A stretch of DNA of 43,872 bases, taken from NCBI RefSeq assembly GCF_001425205.1, contig NZ_LMDW01000019.1:38812-82683 (forward strand), written 5' to 3'. The first letter of the stretch is position 1. Every line of letters starts with the position of its first letter. Both the position numbers and the translations under genes were made by a program. This stretch comes from Variovorax sp. Root411 (GTDB lineage: Bacteria > Pseudomonadota > Gammaproteobacteria > Burkholderiales > Burkholderiaceae_C). Of the stretch, positions 16,411 to 27,293 are shown one piece after another. Below the pieces are notes generated by a model. The model was not told where the DNA came from. It ran no database searches and saw nothing but the letters and a program-made list of their open reading frames with translations.

Positions 16411-16440
16411 AAAAAAGGGCCGCACCTCGCGGCACGGCCC
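16411..16440 (-). terminator. Intrinsic terminator of the glp transport operon
   Basis: On the minus strand the sequence is GGGCCG, a 12-nt loop region, CGGCCC, then TTTTTT. The six G-C pairs followed directly by a six-T run fit a Rho-independent terminator. It lies 46 bp past the glpV stop codon and upstream of darA, so it should separate the glp and Dar operons, which run in the same direction. Confidence 0.85.
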
Positions 16441-16485
16441 CCTGTCGCGGCGATCTTTTCAGAACGCGGACGCTGTGCGCAAGGC

Positions 16486-18219
<1,734 letters not shown>

Positions 18220-18265
18220 GAAGTTGTCTCCTCGGTTGTTGCTTCCCCGGTGTTGTGTTCGATCA

Positions 18266-18289
18266 CGGCTCCGGGGAGGCGGAGAGCCG
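18266..18289 (-). other. Intercistronic hairpin upstream of glpV
   Basis: The 100-bp gap between glpU and glpV contains CGGCT(CT)CCG paired with CGGAGCCG, an eight-pair G-C stem with a two-base bulge. There is no T run after it, so it is not a terminator. Hairpins at this place in binding-protein operons often protect the 3' segment of mRNA and raise binding-protein levels; that role here is inference. Confidence 0.4.
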
Positions 18290-18319
18290 GAACGCGTCTG
18301 AGAAGACGAAAGGAAATGT

Positions 18320-18628
18320 TCAGCCCTTGCGCATCACCAGCGCGAGCAGGCCCATCGACAGCACGAAGCTGATCCAGATCGAAGGCTCTGCCTCGAGGCT
18401 GAACCACTCCTGGAACTTGCCCGCCAGGCCGATGAAGACCAGGTTCACATACGCCGCCGACAGCAGCCCGATGAACAGCCGGTCGCCACGCGTGGTGGCC
18501 ATCGGCAGCCAGCCGCGCCGCAGCGTGGTGGGCGACTTGAATTCCCACACCGTCATGCCGACCAGCATGAGTGCGATGCAGCTGAAAAAAACGGCCACGG
18601 GGGTGGTCCATACCATCCAGTCGAACAT
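18320..18628 (-). CDS. glpU: DUF2160 small membrane protein of the glycerol transporter
   Basis: A 102-residue integral membrane protein with three hydrophobic segments: TTPVAVFFSCIALMLVGMTV, LFIGLLSAAYVNLVFIGLAG, and the C-terminal WISFVLSMGLLALVM. Between helices 1 and 2 lies the polar loop PTTLRRGWLPMATTRGDR, a DUF2160 hallmark. In the rhizobial system this is glpU, a small accessory of unknown role in the glycerol ABC transporter. ATG 18628 is preceded by AAGGAG. Its 5' side is preceded by copy A of a GC-rich intergenic repeat, separating it from glpQ. Confidence 0.88.
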   Translation of the reverse strand: MFDWMVWTTPVAVFFSCIALMLVGMTVWEFKSPTTLRRGWLPMATTRGDRLFIGLLSAAYVNLVFIGLAGKFQEWFSLEAEPSIWISFVLSMGLLALVMRKG

Positions 18629-18650
18629 GCTCTATCTCCTTGTCTTTTCT

Positions 18651-18755
18651 TGCTCCTTCCCCTTCCGGGGGAAGGTTGGGATGGGGGCATCGGCGCTCGA
18701 TGGATGCGCCGCTTGCCCCCACCCCTGCCCTCCCCCGGAAGGGGAGGGAGAGAAA
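18651..18755. repeat. GC-rich hairpin repeat, copy A (glpQ-glpU gap)
   Basis: About 105 bp, closely matching copy B at 20467-20575 in the same orientation. It starts with an 8-bp stem (CCTTCCCC / GGGGAAGG, 5-nt loop, 18655-18675). The variable middle contains a shared CGCCGCTTGCCCCCACCCC, and the end can form a second stem (CCTCCCCC...GGGGAGG). It fills nearly the whole 134-bp gap between glpQ and glpU. It is probably a dispersed intergenic repeat in this genome that was inserted or duplicated within the operon. Confidence 0.8.
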
Positions 18756-18762
18756 CCATTCT

Positions 18763-19571
18763 TCACACGCGCCCCATCGCGAAACCCTTCGCGATGTAGT
18801 GACGCACGAACCAGATCACGATCGCGCCCGGCACGATGGTCAGAACGCCCGCCGCGGCCAGCGTTGCCCAATCCATGCCCGACGCGCTCACCGTACGCGT
18901 CATCGTCGCGACGATGGGCTTGGCGTTCACGCTCGTGAGCGTGCGCGCCAGCAGCAGCTCGACCCAGCTGAACATGAAGCAGAAGAACGCCGCCACGCCC
19001 ACGCCGGCCTTGATGAGCGGCAGGAAGATGGTGAGGAAGAAGCGCGGGAACGAATAGCCGTCGATGTATGCCGTCTCGTCGATCTCGCGCGGAATGCCGC
19101 TCATGAAGCCTTCCAGGATCCACACCGCCAGCGGCACGTTGAACAACAGGTGCGCGAGCGCCACGCCCAGGTGCGTGTCCATCAGGCCGACCGTGCTGTA
19201 GAGCTGGAAGAACGGCAGCAGGAACACCGCTGGCGGTGTCATGCGGTTGGTCAGCAGCCAGAAGAACACGTGCTTGTCGCCCAGGAACGAGTAGCGCGAG
19301 AACGCATAGGCCGCGGGCAGCGCCACGGTCAGCGAGATCACCGTGTTGATCGCCACGTAGATCAGGCTGTTGATGTAGCCCGAGTACCACGACTCGTCGG
19401 TGAAGATGCGCGCGTAGTTGGCCCAGGTGAGCTGCTGCGGAAAGAACGAGAAGCTCGAGAGGATCTCCTCGTTCGTCTTGAAGCTCATGTTGACCATCCA
19501 GTAGATGGGCAACAGGGCAAACAGGATGTACAGCACCAGGAAGATGCTGCGCTTGTGGAATCTCTTGTCGT

Positions 19572-19575
<4 letters not shown>
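18763..19575 (-). CDS. glpQ: Glycerol ABC transporter permease
   Basis: A 270-residue MalG-type permease with six predicted helices, starting SIFLVLYILFALLPIYWMV. The EAA loop that docks on the ATPase is near residues 165-185 (EIDETAYIDGYSFPRFFLTIFLPL). The C-terminal end (IVIWFVRHYIAKGFAMGRV) is typical of sugar and polyol permeases. It pairs with GlpP to form the channel for glycerol. ATG 19575 overlaps the glpP stop by 4 bp, so synthesis of the two subunits is coupled. Confidence 0.92.
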
Positions 19576-20462
<887 letters not shown>

Positions 20463-20466
20463 GGTG

Positions 20467-20575
20467 TTGCTCCTTCCCCCTCTGGGGGAAGGCTGGGATG
20501 GGGGCGGGCAGAGCGCGCGATGGAGGCGCCGCTTGCCCCCACCCCGGCCCTCCCCCGGGAGGGGAGGGAGAAAGA
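20467..20575. repeat. GC-rich hairpin repeat, copy B (glpT-glpP gap)
   Basis: Second copy of the repeat at 18651-18755, same orientation, in the 145-bp gap between glpT and glpP. On the coding (minus) strand the end nearest glpP forms CCTTCCCCC-AGA-GGGGGAAGG, nine perfect pairs with a three-base loop (20472-20492). The glpP Shine-Dalgarno (20470-20475) starts inside this stem. A second G-C-rich stem (CCCTCCCC/GGGGAGGG type) lies at the far end. Confidence 0.82.
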
Positions 20576-20607
20576 CAAGGGTGCAGGGCTGACTGGAATC
20601 AGGTTGT

Positions 20608-21678
20608 TCATGCCACCAGCTCCTCATCCTTGTAATAGCAGGTATGGGTGTCGATCACCCGCACCCACACCGTGTCTCCCGCCGCCGGCGACGGGTCGTC
20701 CGAATGCAGCCGCACCTTCAGCACGCTGCCGTCGGCTTCCACGCTCAACATCACGTGCGTGCCCACGTCCTGCACCTGCTTCACCACGGCCGGCACGGCG
20801 CCCGCACTGCCCGCGTTCGACAGGCGCAGGTATTCGGGGCGGATGCCGATCTTCAGCGCCCCCTGCGGCAGTTCGCGCGTAGACGCCAGCGGCGTGCCCG
20901 CCACTTCGATGGTGCCATTCGCGCTTCTCGCGGACAGGAAGTTCATACCCGGCGAGCCGATGAAATGCCCCACGAAGGTGTGGGCCGGCCGCTCGAACAG
21001 CGCCTCGGCGCTGCCCACCTGCACCGCCTTGCCGCGCGTCATCACTACCACCTCTTCGGCGAAGGTGAGCGCCTCGACCTGGTCGTGCGTCACGTAGATC
21101 AGCGTGAGCTTCAGCTCGCGGTGGATCTGCTTGAGCTTGCGGCGCAGCTGCCATTTCAGGTGCGGATCGATCACGGTAAGCGGCTCGTCGAACAGCACCG
21201 CCGACACGTCGCTGCGCACCAGCCCGCGACCGAGCGAGATCTTCTGCTTGGCGTCGGCCGCGAGGCCTGCGGCGCGCTGGTTGAGTTGCCCGCTCATGTC
21301 GAGCATCTCGGCGATCTCGCCGACGCGCTTCTTGATCTGGTCGGCCGGCACCTTGCGGTTGCGCAGCGGGAACGCGAGGTTCTCGGCCACGGTCATGGTG
21401 TCGTAGATCACCGGGAACTGGAACACCTGCGCGATGTTGCGCTCCTGCGGCGTGGCCCGCGTCATGTCGCGGCCGTCGAAGCTAACGGTGCCCTGCGAAG
21501 GCACGAGCAGGCCCGAGATGATATTCAGCATGGTCGTCTTGCCGCAGCCCGAGGGGCCGAGCAAGGCATAAGCGCCGCCGTCGCGAAAGCTCATCTTCAG
21601 CGGGAGCAGCGCGTAGTCGCTGTCCTGCGTGGGGTTCGCGCGGTAAGCGTGAGCCAGGTCGAGATCGATGCGTGCCAT
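20608..21678 (-). CDS. glpT: Glycerol ABC transporter ATPase with degenerate signature motif
   Basis: A 356-residue ATPase of the MalK-like class with a C-terminal TOBE-type regulatory domain. Walker A (GPSGCGKTT, 41-49), Q-loop (VFQFPVIYDTMTVAEN), Walker B (VLFDEPLTVID, 161-171) and H-loop (YVTHDQVEAL, H198) are intact. The LSGGQ signature is replaced by LAADAKQKISLG (139-150). It should pair with GlpS to give one competent ATP site. Note that this glpT is the ABC ATPase of the rhizobial nomenclature, not the glycerol-3-phosphate antiporter. ATG 21678 has AAGGAG upstream, and glpS ends 1 bp before it. Confidence 0.92.
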   Translation of the reverse strand: MARIDLDLAHAYRANPTQDSDYALLPLKMSFRDGGAYALLGPSGCGKTTMLNIISGLLVPSQGTVSFDGRDMTRATPQERNIAQVFQFPVIYDTMTVAENLAFPLRNRKVPADQIKKRVGEIAEMLDMSGQLNQRAAGLAADAKQKISLGRGLVRSDVSAVLFDEPLTVIDPHLKWQLRRKLKQIHRELKLTLIYVTHDQVEALTFAEEVVVMTRGKAVQVGSAEALFERPAHTFVGHFIGSPGMNFLSARSANGTIEVAGTPLASTRELPQGALKIGIRPEYLRLSNAGSAGAVPAVVKQVQDVGTHVMLSVEADGSVLKVRLHSDDPSPAAGDTVWVRVIDTHTCYYKDEELVA

Positions 21679-21679
21679 C

Positions 21680-22753
21680 TCAAGCTCCTTTGCGCCATGC
21701 GGGCGCCAGCGCCAGTTTTTCACTGGCATCGAACACATAGGCCTGCGACGCGCTGAAGTACAGCGTGATCGGCGCGCCCAGCTCGAAACGGTGCACGCCG
21801 GTGAGCTGCGCCACCAGTTCGCCCACCGCGGTTTCGACGTGCACGAAGGTGTCGGAGCCGGAGATCTCGGCCAACTCCACCTTGCCGGGCAGGGCGATGT
21901 CGCCCTCGCTCGCGCCCACGTTCAATGCGCTTGCGCGCAAGCCAACCGTGACCGCACCCGATACGCCTTCAGGCAAGGCCAGCGCCAGCGCGGGGCCACC
22001 AGCGAGTTGCACCTTGCCGGCGGTGGCCGTGCCTTGCAGCAGGTTCATCGGCGGATCGCTGAAGGCGCGCGCCACGCGCAGCGATTGCGGCGCATGGAAC
22101 ACCTCGGCGGTCGGGCCGTACTGCAGCAGTTCGCCGGCGTCCATCACCGCCGTGTAGCCGCCGAGCAGCAAGGCCTCGCCGGGTTCGGTGGTGGCGTAGA
22201 TCACGGTCGAGTCGCCGGTGGCGAAGAGCTGCGTGAGCTCTTCGCGCAGGCCTTCGCGCAGCTTGTAGTCGAGGTTCACCAGCGGCTCGTCGAGCAGCAT
22301 CAGCGGTGCGTTCTTGGCAAGCGCGCGCGCCAGCGCCACGCGCTGCTGCTGGCCACCCGAGAGCTCGGCCGGCAAGCGGTCGAGGAACATGCCGATGTGC
22401 AGCTTGTCGGCCAGCGCCTTCACCCGCGCCTCGATGTTCGTCTCGCCGCGCAGCTTCAGCGGCGAGGCGATGTTGTCCGACACCTTGAGCGACGGATAGT
22501 TGATGAACTGCTGGTAGACCATCGCGACATTGCGTTCGCGCACGGGCATGCCGGTCACGTCCTTGCCGTCGACCAGCACCTTGCCTTCGGTCGGCGTGTC
22601 GAGCCCGGCCATCAGCCGCATGAGGCTGGTCTTGCCGGCCTGCGTGGCGCCCAGCAGCACGGTGACCGCGCCGCTTCGGGGCGCGATGCTCTGCTCATAG
22701 AGCCATGTCTGCGCACCCACCTTCTTGGTGACGCGCTCCAGTGTCAATTGCAT
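21680..22753 (-). CDS. glpS: Glycerol ABC transporter ATPase lacking the H-loop histidine
   Basis: A 357-residue MalK-like ATPase. Walker A is present but unusual (GATQAGKTS, 35-43), the Q-loop (AMVYQQFINYPSLKVSDNI), the signature (LSGGQQQRVALARAL, from 131) and Walker B (LMLLDEPLVNLD) are intact. The H-loop reads YATTEPGEAL, so the switch His is Thr (about 189). The C-terminal TOBE-type domain covers the last ~120 residues. This is the counterpart of GlpT, whose signature is degenerate. It starts at ATG 22753, 23 bp after glpD, and ends 1 bp before the glpT start. Confidence 0.92.
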   Translation of the reverse strand: MQLTLERVTKKVGAQTWLYEQSIAPRSGAVTVLLGATQAGKTSLMRLMAGLDTPTEGKVLVDGKDVTGMPVRERNVAMVYQQFINYPSLKVSDNIASPLKLRGETNIEARVKALADKLHIGMFLDRLPAELSGGQQQRVALARALAKNAPLMLLDEPLVNLDYKLREGLREELTQLFATGDSTVIYATTEPGEALLLGGYTAVMDAGELLQYGPTAEVFHAPQSLRVARAFSDPPMNLLQGTATAGKVQLAGGPALALALPEGVSGAVTVGLRASALNVGASEGDIALPGKVELAEISGSDTFVHVETAVGELVAQLTGVHRFELGAPITLYFSASQAYVFDASEKLALAPAWRKGA

Positions 22754-22776
22754 TGGCGCTGCTCTCTTTTACGGAT

Positions 22777-24357
22777 CTAGTTGCTCTTGGGATGGGACTG
22801 CAGCCAGAGCGCGACCTGCTCGCGCTCTTCGGCCGTGTAGTGCAGTCCCAGCTTGGACCGCCGCCAGAGCACGTCTTCGGCGCTCACGGCCCATTCGTGT
22901 TCCTGCAGGAAGCGCAGTTCGCGCTCGTGCAGGCCCGGCGCCACTTCGGCGCCCAGGTCGACAAAGGACTTCGCGTCGCCGAGCAGGTCCGCAAGGCGGG
23001 CGCCGTAGCCGCGCGCAAGGCGGCGCGCCAGTTGGCCGTAGAGCCACGGATACCTGGCCTGCACGGCCGACACGAAGCGTTCGAAATCGTCGTCGGGCCG
23101 GCTGGCGGCGCCGATCCAGGCCGACAGGTCGCCGCCCGCGAGGAAGGCGCCGTCGGTCCAGGCCGGGCGTTGCGCGCTCGACTGGCCGAGCATCTTGCCG
23201 ACCTCGTCGGCCGCGTCTTCAGCCAGCTTGCGAAAGGTGGTGATCTTGCCGCCCCACACCGACAGCAGCGGCGCGGCCGTGGTGTTCGATTCGAGCATGT
23301 AGTCGCGCGTGACGGCCGAGGGGTCGCCCGAGTCGTCGTCGAGCAGCGGGCGCACGCCCGAGTAGGTCCACACCACGTCGGCCGGCACGATCGGCTTCTC
23401 GAAGTAGCGGCTGGCCTGGGTGCAGAGGTAGTCGATTTCTTCCTGCGCGATGCGTGCGGCGCCGGGGTCGTCGCCGGTGAGTTCGATGTCGGTGGTGCCG
23501 ATCAGCGTGAACTCGTCCTGGTAGGGAATGGCGAAGATGATCCGCTTGTCGGGGTTCTGGAAGATGTAGGCGTGGTCGTGCTCGAACAGGCGCGGCACGA
23601 CGATGTGGCTGCCCTTCACGAGCCGCAGGCTCTTGGTGGCCAGCGCCTCGCCCCTAGCGGACTGCGCGACGCCGCGCAGGAAAGACTCAGCCCATGGCCC
23701 CGCCGCATTGACCACCGCGCGGGCACGCAGCACGCGCTGGCCGCCGTCGGCGCCATGCAGCGTGGCGGTCCAGCCGTCGGCGTCGCGTTGCGCGTGCACG
23801 CAGCGCGTGCGGGTCAGCACCTCGGCGCCGCGTGCCTGCGCATCGAGCGCGTTGAGCACCACGAGGCGTGCGTCGTCGACCCAGCCGTCGGAGTAGATGA
23901 AGCCGCGCTTGTACTGGTCCTTCAGCGGCTTGCCGGCCGCGTGCTTGCGCAGATCGACGCTGCGCGAACCCGGCAGCACCTCGCGCCTGGCGAGGTGGTC
24001 GTACATGAACAGGCCGATGCGGATCATCCAGGCCGGCCGCATCGACGGGTCATGCGGCATCACGAAGCGCAGCGGCCACATGATGTGCGGCGCGCTCTTG
24101 AGCAGCACCTCGCGCTCCTGCAGCGCCTTGCGCACCAGAGAGAACTCGTAGTACTCGAGGTAGCGCAGCCCGCCGTGGATCAGCTTGGTGGAGGAAGAAG
24201 AAGTGTGCGAGGCGAGATCGTCCTTTTCGCACAGCACCACGCGCCAGCCACGGCCAGCGAGGTCGCGCGCGATGCCGCAGCCGTTGATGCCGCCGCCGAC
24301 GATCAGCACGTCGCAATCGGTGGGGGGCGCAGGCGAACTGGAAGAAAAATCGCTCAC
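22777..24357 (-). CDS. glpD: Aerobic glycerol-3-phosphate dehydrogenase
   Basis: A 526-residue FAD-dependent, membrane-associated enzyme that oxidises glycerol-3-phosphate to dihydroxyacetone phosphate and passes electrons to quinone. The N-terminal dinucleotide fold reads CDVLIVGGGINGCGIARDLAGRG, followed by SSSSTKLIHGGLRYLEYYEF. Later segments include VVNAAGPWAESF, FAIPYQDEFTLIGTTD and YSGVRPLLDDD. The C-terminal domain (~130 residues) is also normal. The start is GTG 24357. It is the first gene of the minus-strand glp operon, with the regulatory region shared with glpR upstream. Confidence 0.96.
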   Translation of the reverse strand: MSDFSSSSPAPPTDCDVLIVGGGINGCGIARDLAGRGWRVVLCEKDDLASHTSSSSTKLIHGGLRYLEYYEFSLVRKALQEREVLLKSAPHIMWPLRFVMPHDPSMRPAWMIRIGLFMYDHLARREVLPGSRSVDLRKHAAGKPLKDQYKRGFIYSDGWVDDARLVVLNALDAQARGAEVLTRTRCVHAQRDADGWTATLHGADGGQRVLRARAVVNAAGPWAESFLRGVAQSARGEALATKSLRLVKGSHIVVPRLFEHDHAYIFQNPDKRIIFAIPYQDEFTLIGTTDIELTGDDPGAARIAQEEIDYLCTQASRYFEKPIVPADVVWTYSGVRPLLDDDSGDPSAVTRDYMLESNTTAAPLLSVWGGKITTFRKLAEDAADEVGKMLGQSSAQRPAWTDGAFLAGGDLSAWIGAASRPDDDFERFVSAVQARYPWLYGQLARRLARGYGARLADLLGDAKSFVDLGAEVAPGLHERELRFLQEHEWAVSAEDVLWRRSKLGLHYTAEEREQVALWLQSHPKSN

Positions 24358-24377
24358 AGAAATGAGTCCGTTGAAGC

Positions 24378-24495
24378 GTGACTTTGGTCACTGACGGCGG
24401 CAATTGTATTTTCGAGATTTTTCACTTGGGTTCCTTTTGGCGCGATTTTCCTCCGAGTTTTCCCTTAGTCGTCTTCGTTTTCGTTCGTTTTAAAG
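24378..24495. promoter_or_regulatory. Divergent glpD/glpR control region with candidate GlpR boxes
   Basis: The 189-bp gap between glpD and glpR contains three notable motifs. GTGACTTTGGTCAC (24378-24391) is an inverted repeat with 5-bp arms. A TACAAT hexamer on the minus strand (24403-24408) is a plausible -10 box for glpD, overlapped on its upstream side by TATTTTCGAGA. A run of TTCGTT units (CTTCGTTTTCGTTCGTTTT, 24473-24491) resembles the T-rich TTCG boxes bound by DeoR-type GlpR repressors. No good -35 is visible. Confidence 0.45.
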
Positions 24496-24546
24496 TGGCA
24501 CGCGCTGTACCCTTGCCCCAGTCTTCCCGCTTTCCACGACGCCCTT

Positions 24547-25314
24547 GTGAACTCCAACCCGCGCCAGATCAACCTCCTGGACACCGTGCGAACGCGCGGT
24601 TCCGTCACCGTCGAACAGCTGGCCGACATGCTGGGCGTCACCCTGCAGACCGTGCGGCGCGACGTTCAGCGGCTGGCCGACGAGGGGTTGCTCACGCGCT
24701 TCCACGGCGGCGTGCGCATGCCCAGCTCGACCACGGAGAACATCGGCTACCAGCAGCGCGAGACGCTGCATGCCGAAGGCAAGGCGCGCATCGCCCGCCG
24801 CGTGGCGGAGCTGGTGCCCAACGACTGCTCGCTGATCCTCAACATCGGCACCACCACCGAGGCCATCGCCAAGGCGCTGCTGCGCCACACGGGCCTGCGC
24901 GTGATCACCAACAACCTGAACGTGGCCACCATCCTGAGCGGCAACCCCTCGTGCGAGGTGATCGTGGCGGGCGGCTCGGTGCGCCCGCGGGACCGCGCGA
25001 TCGTGGGCGAGGCCACCATCGACTTCATCCGCCAGTTCAAGGTCGACATCGCACTGATCGGCGTGTCGAGCATCGAGGCCGACGGCTCGCTGCGCGACTT
25101 CGACCTGCGCGAGGTGAAGGTAGCGCAGACCATCATTGCCCAGGCACGCGAGGTGTGGCTCGCGGCGGACGCGAGCAAGTTCAACCGGCCCGCGATGATC
25201 CAGCTGGGTACGCTGTCGCAGATCGACCGGTTTTTTACCGACGCGGAGCCTCCGGCACCTTTTGCGGACCTGCTGCATGCGGCGCAGGTGCGGCTCGAGA
25301 TTGCTCGCGATTGA
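24547..25314 (+). CDS. glpR: DeoR-family transcriptional regulator GlpR
   Basis: A 255-residue DeoR-type repressor. The N-terminal winged helix-turn-helix is at residues ~5-58 (RGSVTVEQLADMLGVTLQTV, then RRDVQRLADEGLLTRFHGGV). The C-terminal sugar-phosphate sensing domain has SLILNIGTTTEAIAKALL, ITNNLNVATIL and DIALIGVSSIEADGSL. GlpR proteins are released by glycerol-3-phosphate. The start is GTG 24547 (MNSNPRQINLLDTVR). Its place between the divergent glpD operon and glpK strongly supports the assignment. Confidence 0.93.
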   Translation: MNSNPRQINLLDTVRTRGSVTVEQLADMLGVTLQTVRRDVQRLADEGLLTRFHGGVRMPSSTTENIGYQQRETLHAEGKARIARRVAELVPNDCSLILNIGTTTEAIAKALLRHTGLRVITNNLNVATILSGNPSCEVIVAGGSVRPRDRAIVGEATIDFIRQFKVDIALIGVSSIEADGSLRDFDLREVKVAQTIIAQAREVWLAADASKFNRPAMIQLGTLSQIDRFFTDAEPPAPFADLLHAAQVRLEIARD

Positions 25315-25384
25315 GATGAAGTCTTCTTTTGTTTGTCGCGCTGGGGTGGGGCTTGGAAGGCGTGGGGCATGGGGCGTGGGGCGC

Positions 25385-25609
25385 TCACGCCGACGGGGTA
25401 CCTTGCTCCGCGAATGTCCCCCGCTTCGCTCCTCCTTTATTTCGCTGCGCAAGGCACCCCGCCAGCGTGATCGTTCGGCAGAGCGCTTGAACCGCCAGCA
25501 CAACGGCAGCGCCCACTGTGCACAGGGCGCCGGGTACTCCCCGCAGCGAAATAAAGGAGGAGCGAAGCGGGGGACATTCGCGGAGGGGAGTACCCGGTGG
25601 CCTGTGCAC
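25385..25609. repeat. Composite palindromic repeat element, copy 2
   Basis: Copy in opposite orientation to 12502-12732. Palindrome one (25385-25470) has 21-nt arms starting TCACGCCG with three mismatches. After 47 bp, palindrome two (25518-25609) has 25-nt arms starting GTGCACAGG and ending CCTGTGCAC. Both cores carry the CTCCTCCTTTATTTCGC / ATTCGCG motif in opposite orientation. It occupies most of the 365-bp gene-free gap between glpR and glpK. Similarity to copy 1 includes the spacer, and extends past the end into CACCCCGAACAGCAGC (25628-25643). Confidence 0.85.
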
Positions 25610-25679
25610 GCGCCCCGAACAAATCAGCACCCCGAACAGCAGCAACGCAAGAAGACCAGCCCCTAGGAACACCGACCCC

Positions 25680-27173
25680 ATGACCTACCTGCTAGCCCTC
25701 GACCAAGGCACCTCCAGCTCCCGCAGCATCGTGTTCGACCGCGAAGGCCACATCGTCGCCATCGCACAGAAGGAACTCACGCAGATCTATCCGCAGCCGG
25801 GCTGGGTCGAACACGACCCGATGGAAATCTGGCGCAGCCAGCTCGCCACCGCGCGCGAAGTGCTGGTGAAGGCCAAGCTCAAGCCCACCGACATCCACGC
25901 CATCGGCATCACCAACCAGCGCGAGACCACCGTGCTGTGGAACCGCAAGACCGGCCAGCCGGCGCACCACGCCATCGTCTGGCAGGATCGCCGCGCCGAG
26001 CCGTTGTGCGCGCAGCTGCGCGACGCGGGCATGACCGACACCATCCGAGAGAAGACCGGTCTGGTGATCGACGCGTACTTCTCCGGCACCAAGCTGCGCT
26101 GGCTGCTCGACAACGTGCCCGGCGCGCGCGCACAGGCCGAGCGCGGCGAGCTCGCCTTCGGCACGGTCGACAGCTGGCTCATGTGGCAACTCACCGGCGG
26201 CAAGGTGCACGTGACCGACGTGAGCAATGCCTCGCGCACGATGCTCTTCAACGTGCACGAGAACGAATGGGACGCCGACCTGCTCGCCGCATTGAAGATC
26301 CCGGCCGCGCTCATGCCCAAGGTACAGCCGTCGAGCTCGCACTTCGCCGATACCGACGCGGCACTGCTGGGCCACACGCTGCCCATCGGCGGCGTGGCTG
26401 GCGACCAGCAGAGCGCGCTCTTCGGCCAGGCCTGCTTCGAGGCCGGCATGGCCAAGAACACCTACGGCACCGGCTGCTTCTTGCTGATGCATACGGGCGG
26501 CGCGTTCCAGCCCTCGCACAACGGACTGCTCGTGACCAGCGCCGCGCAGACCGACAAGACGCCGCAGTACGCAATGGAAGGCAGCGTGTTCGTCGGCGGC
26601 GCCGTGGTGCAGTGGCTGCGCGACGGGCTCAAGGCCATCAAGGGCAGCGCCGAGGTGCAATCGCTGGCCGAGAGCGTGCCCGACGCGGGCGGCGTGATGA
26701 TGGTGCCGGCCTTCACCGGCCTCGGCGCGCCCTACTGGGACGCGGACGCGCGCGGCACGATCACCGGGCTCACGCGCGGCACCACGGTCGCGCACATCGC
26801 GCGCGCCGCGCTCGAAAGCATCGCCTACCAGAGCGCCGCGCTGCTGCAGGCCATGAGCCGCGACGCAGTGGCCGCCGGCGGCAAGCCCGTGGCCGAACTG
26901 CGCGTGGACGGCGGCGCGAGCGTGAACGACCTGCTGATGCAATTCCAGGCCGATCTGCTGGGCATTCCGGTGGTGCGGCCCGAAGTGATCGAGACCACCG
27001 CGCTGGGCGCCGCGTACCTCGCGGGGCTTTCCACCGGCGTCTACACCGACGCGCGCCAGCTGTCGAAGCTGTGGAAGATCGAACGGCGCTTCATGCCGAC
27101 GATGGGCCGCGCGCAGGCGGAGGAATCGATGGCGCGCTGGGAGCGTGCGGTGCGGCAGGCCACGGCGACCTGA
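25680..27173 (+). CDS. glpK: Glycerol kinase
   Basis: A 497-residue FGGY-family kinase that phosphorylates glycerol to glycerol-3-phosphate. It starts MTYLLALDQGTSSSRSIVFD (phosphate-binding loop) and shows ITNQRETTVLWNRKTG, WLMWQLTGGKVHVTDVSNAS, GVAGDQQSALFGQACFEAG and the FGGY signature region (LRVDGGASVNDLLMQFQADL). Length matches E. coli GlpK (502). ATG 25680 is selected by homology; the upstream frame consists of repeat DNA. Ribosome binding site is weak (AGGAA). The composite repeat separates it from glpR, so read-through or a separate promoter is required. Confidence 0.97.
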   Translation: MTYLLALDQGTSSSRSIVFDREGHIVAIAQKELTQIYPQPGWVEHDPMEIWRSQLATAREVLVKAKLKPTDIHAIGITNQRETTVLWNRKTGQPAHHAIVWQDRRAEPLCAQLRDAGMTDTIREKTGLVIDAYFSGTKLRWLLDNVPGARAQAERGELAFGTVDSWLMWQLTGGKVHVTDVSNASRTMLFNVHENEWDADLLAALKIPAALMPKVQPSSSHFADTDAALLGHTLPIGGVAGDQQSALFGQACFEAGMAKNTYGTGCFLLMHTGGAFQPSHNGLLVTSAAQTDKTPQYAMEGSVFVGGAVVQWLRDGLKAIKGSAEVQSLAESVPDAGGVMMVPAFTGLGAPYWDADARGTITGLTRGTTVAHIARAALESIAYQSAALLQAMSRDAVAAGGKPVAELRVDGGASVNDLLMQFQADLLGIPVVRPEVIETTALGAAYLAGLSTGVYTDARQLSKLWKIERRFMPTMGRAQAEESMARWERAVRQATAT

Positions 27174-27293
27174 TCGCCCCGGGGCTGCCAGCCCCTCAGG
27201 CGGCGCAAATACCTCGCCACCATCGGGACACTGGGATGCGCGGCGCAGGTCCCGGGGCAGAATGCGCCCGCCCCGACCTGCCGCGCCACCTGC

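Noticed and set aside
27181..27195. GGGGCTGCCAGCCCC hairpin after glpK as a terminator
   Set aside because: Six G-C pairs and a 3-nt loop are present, but no T run follows, so there is no support for Rho-independent termination.
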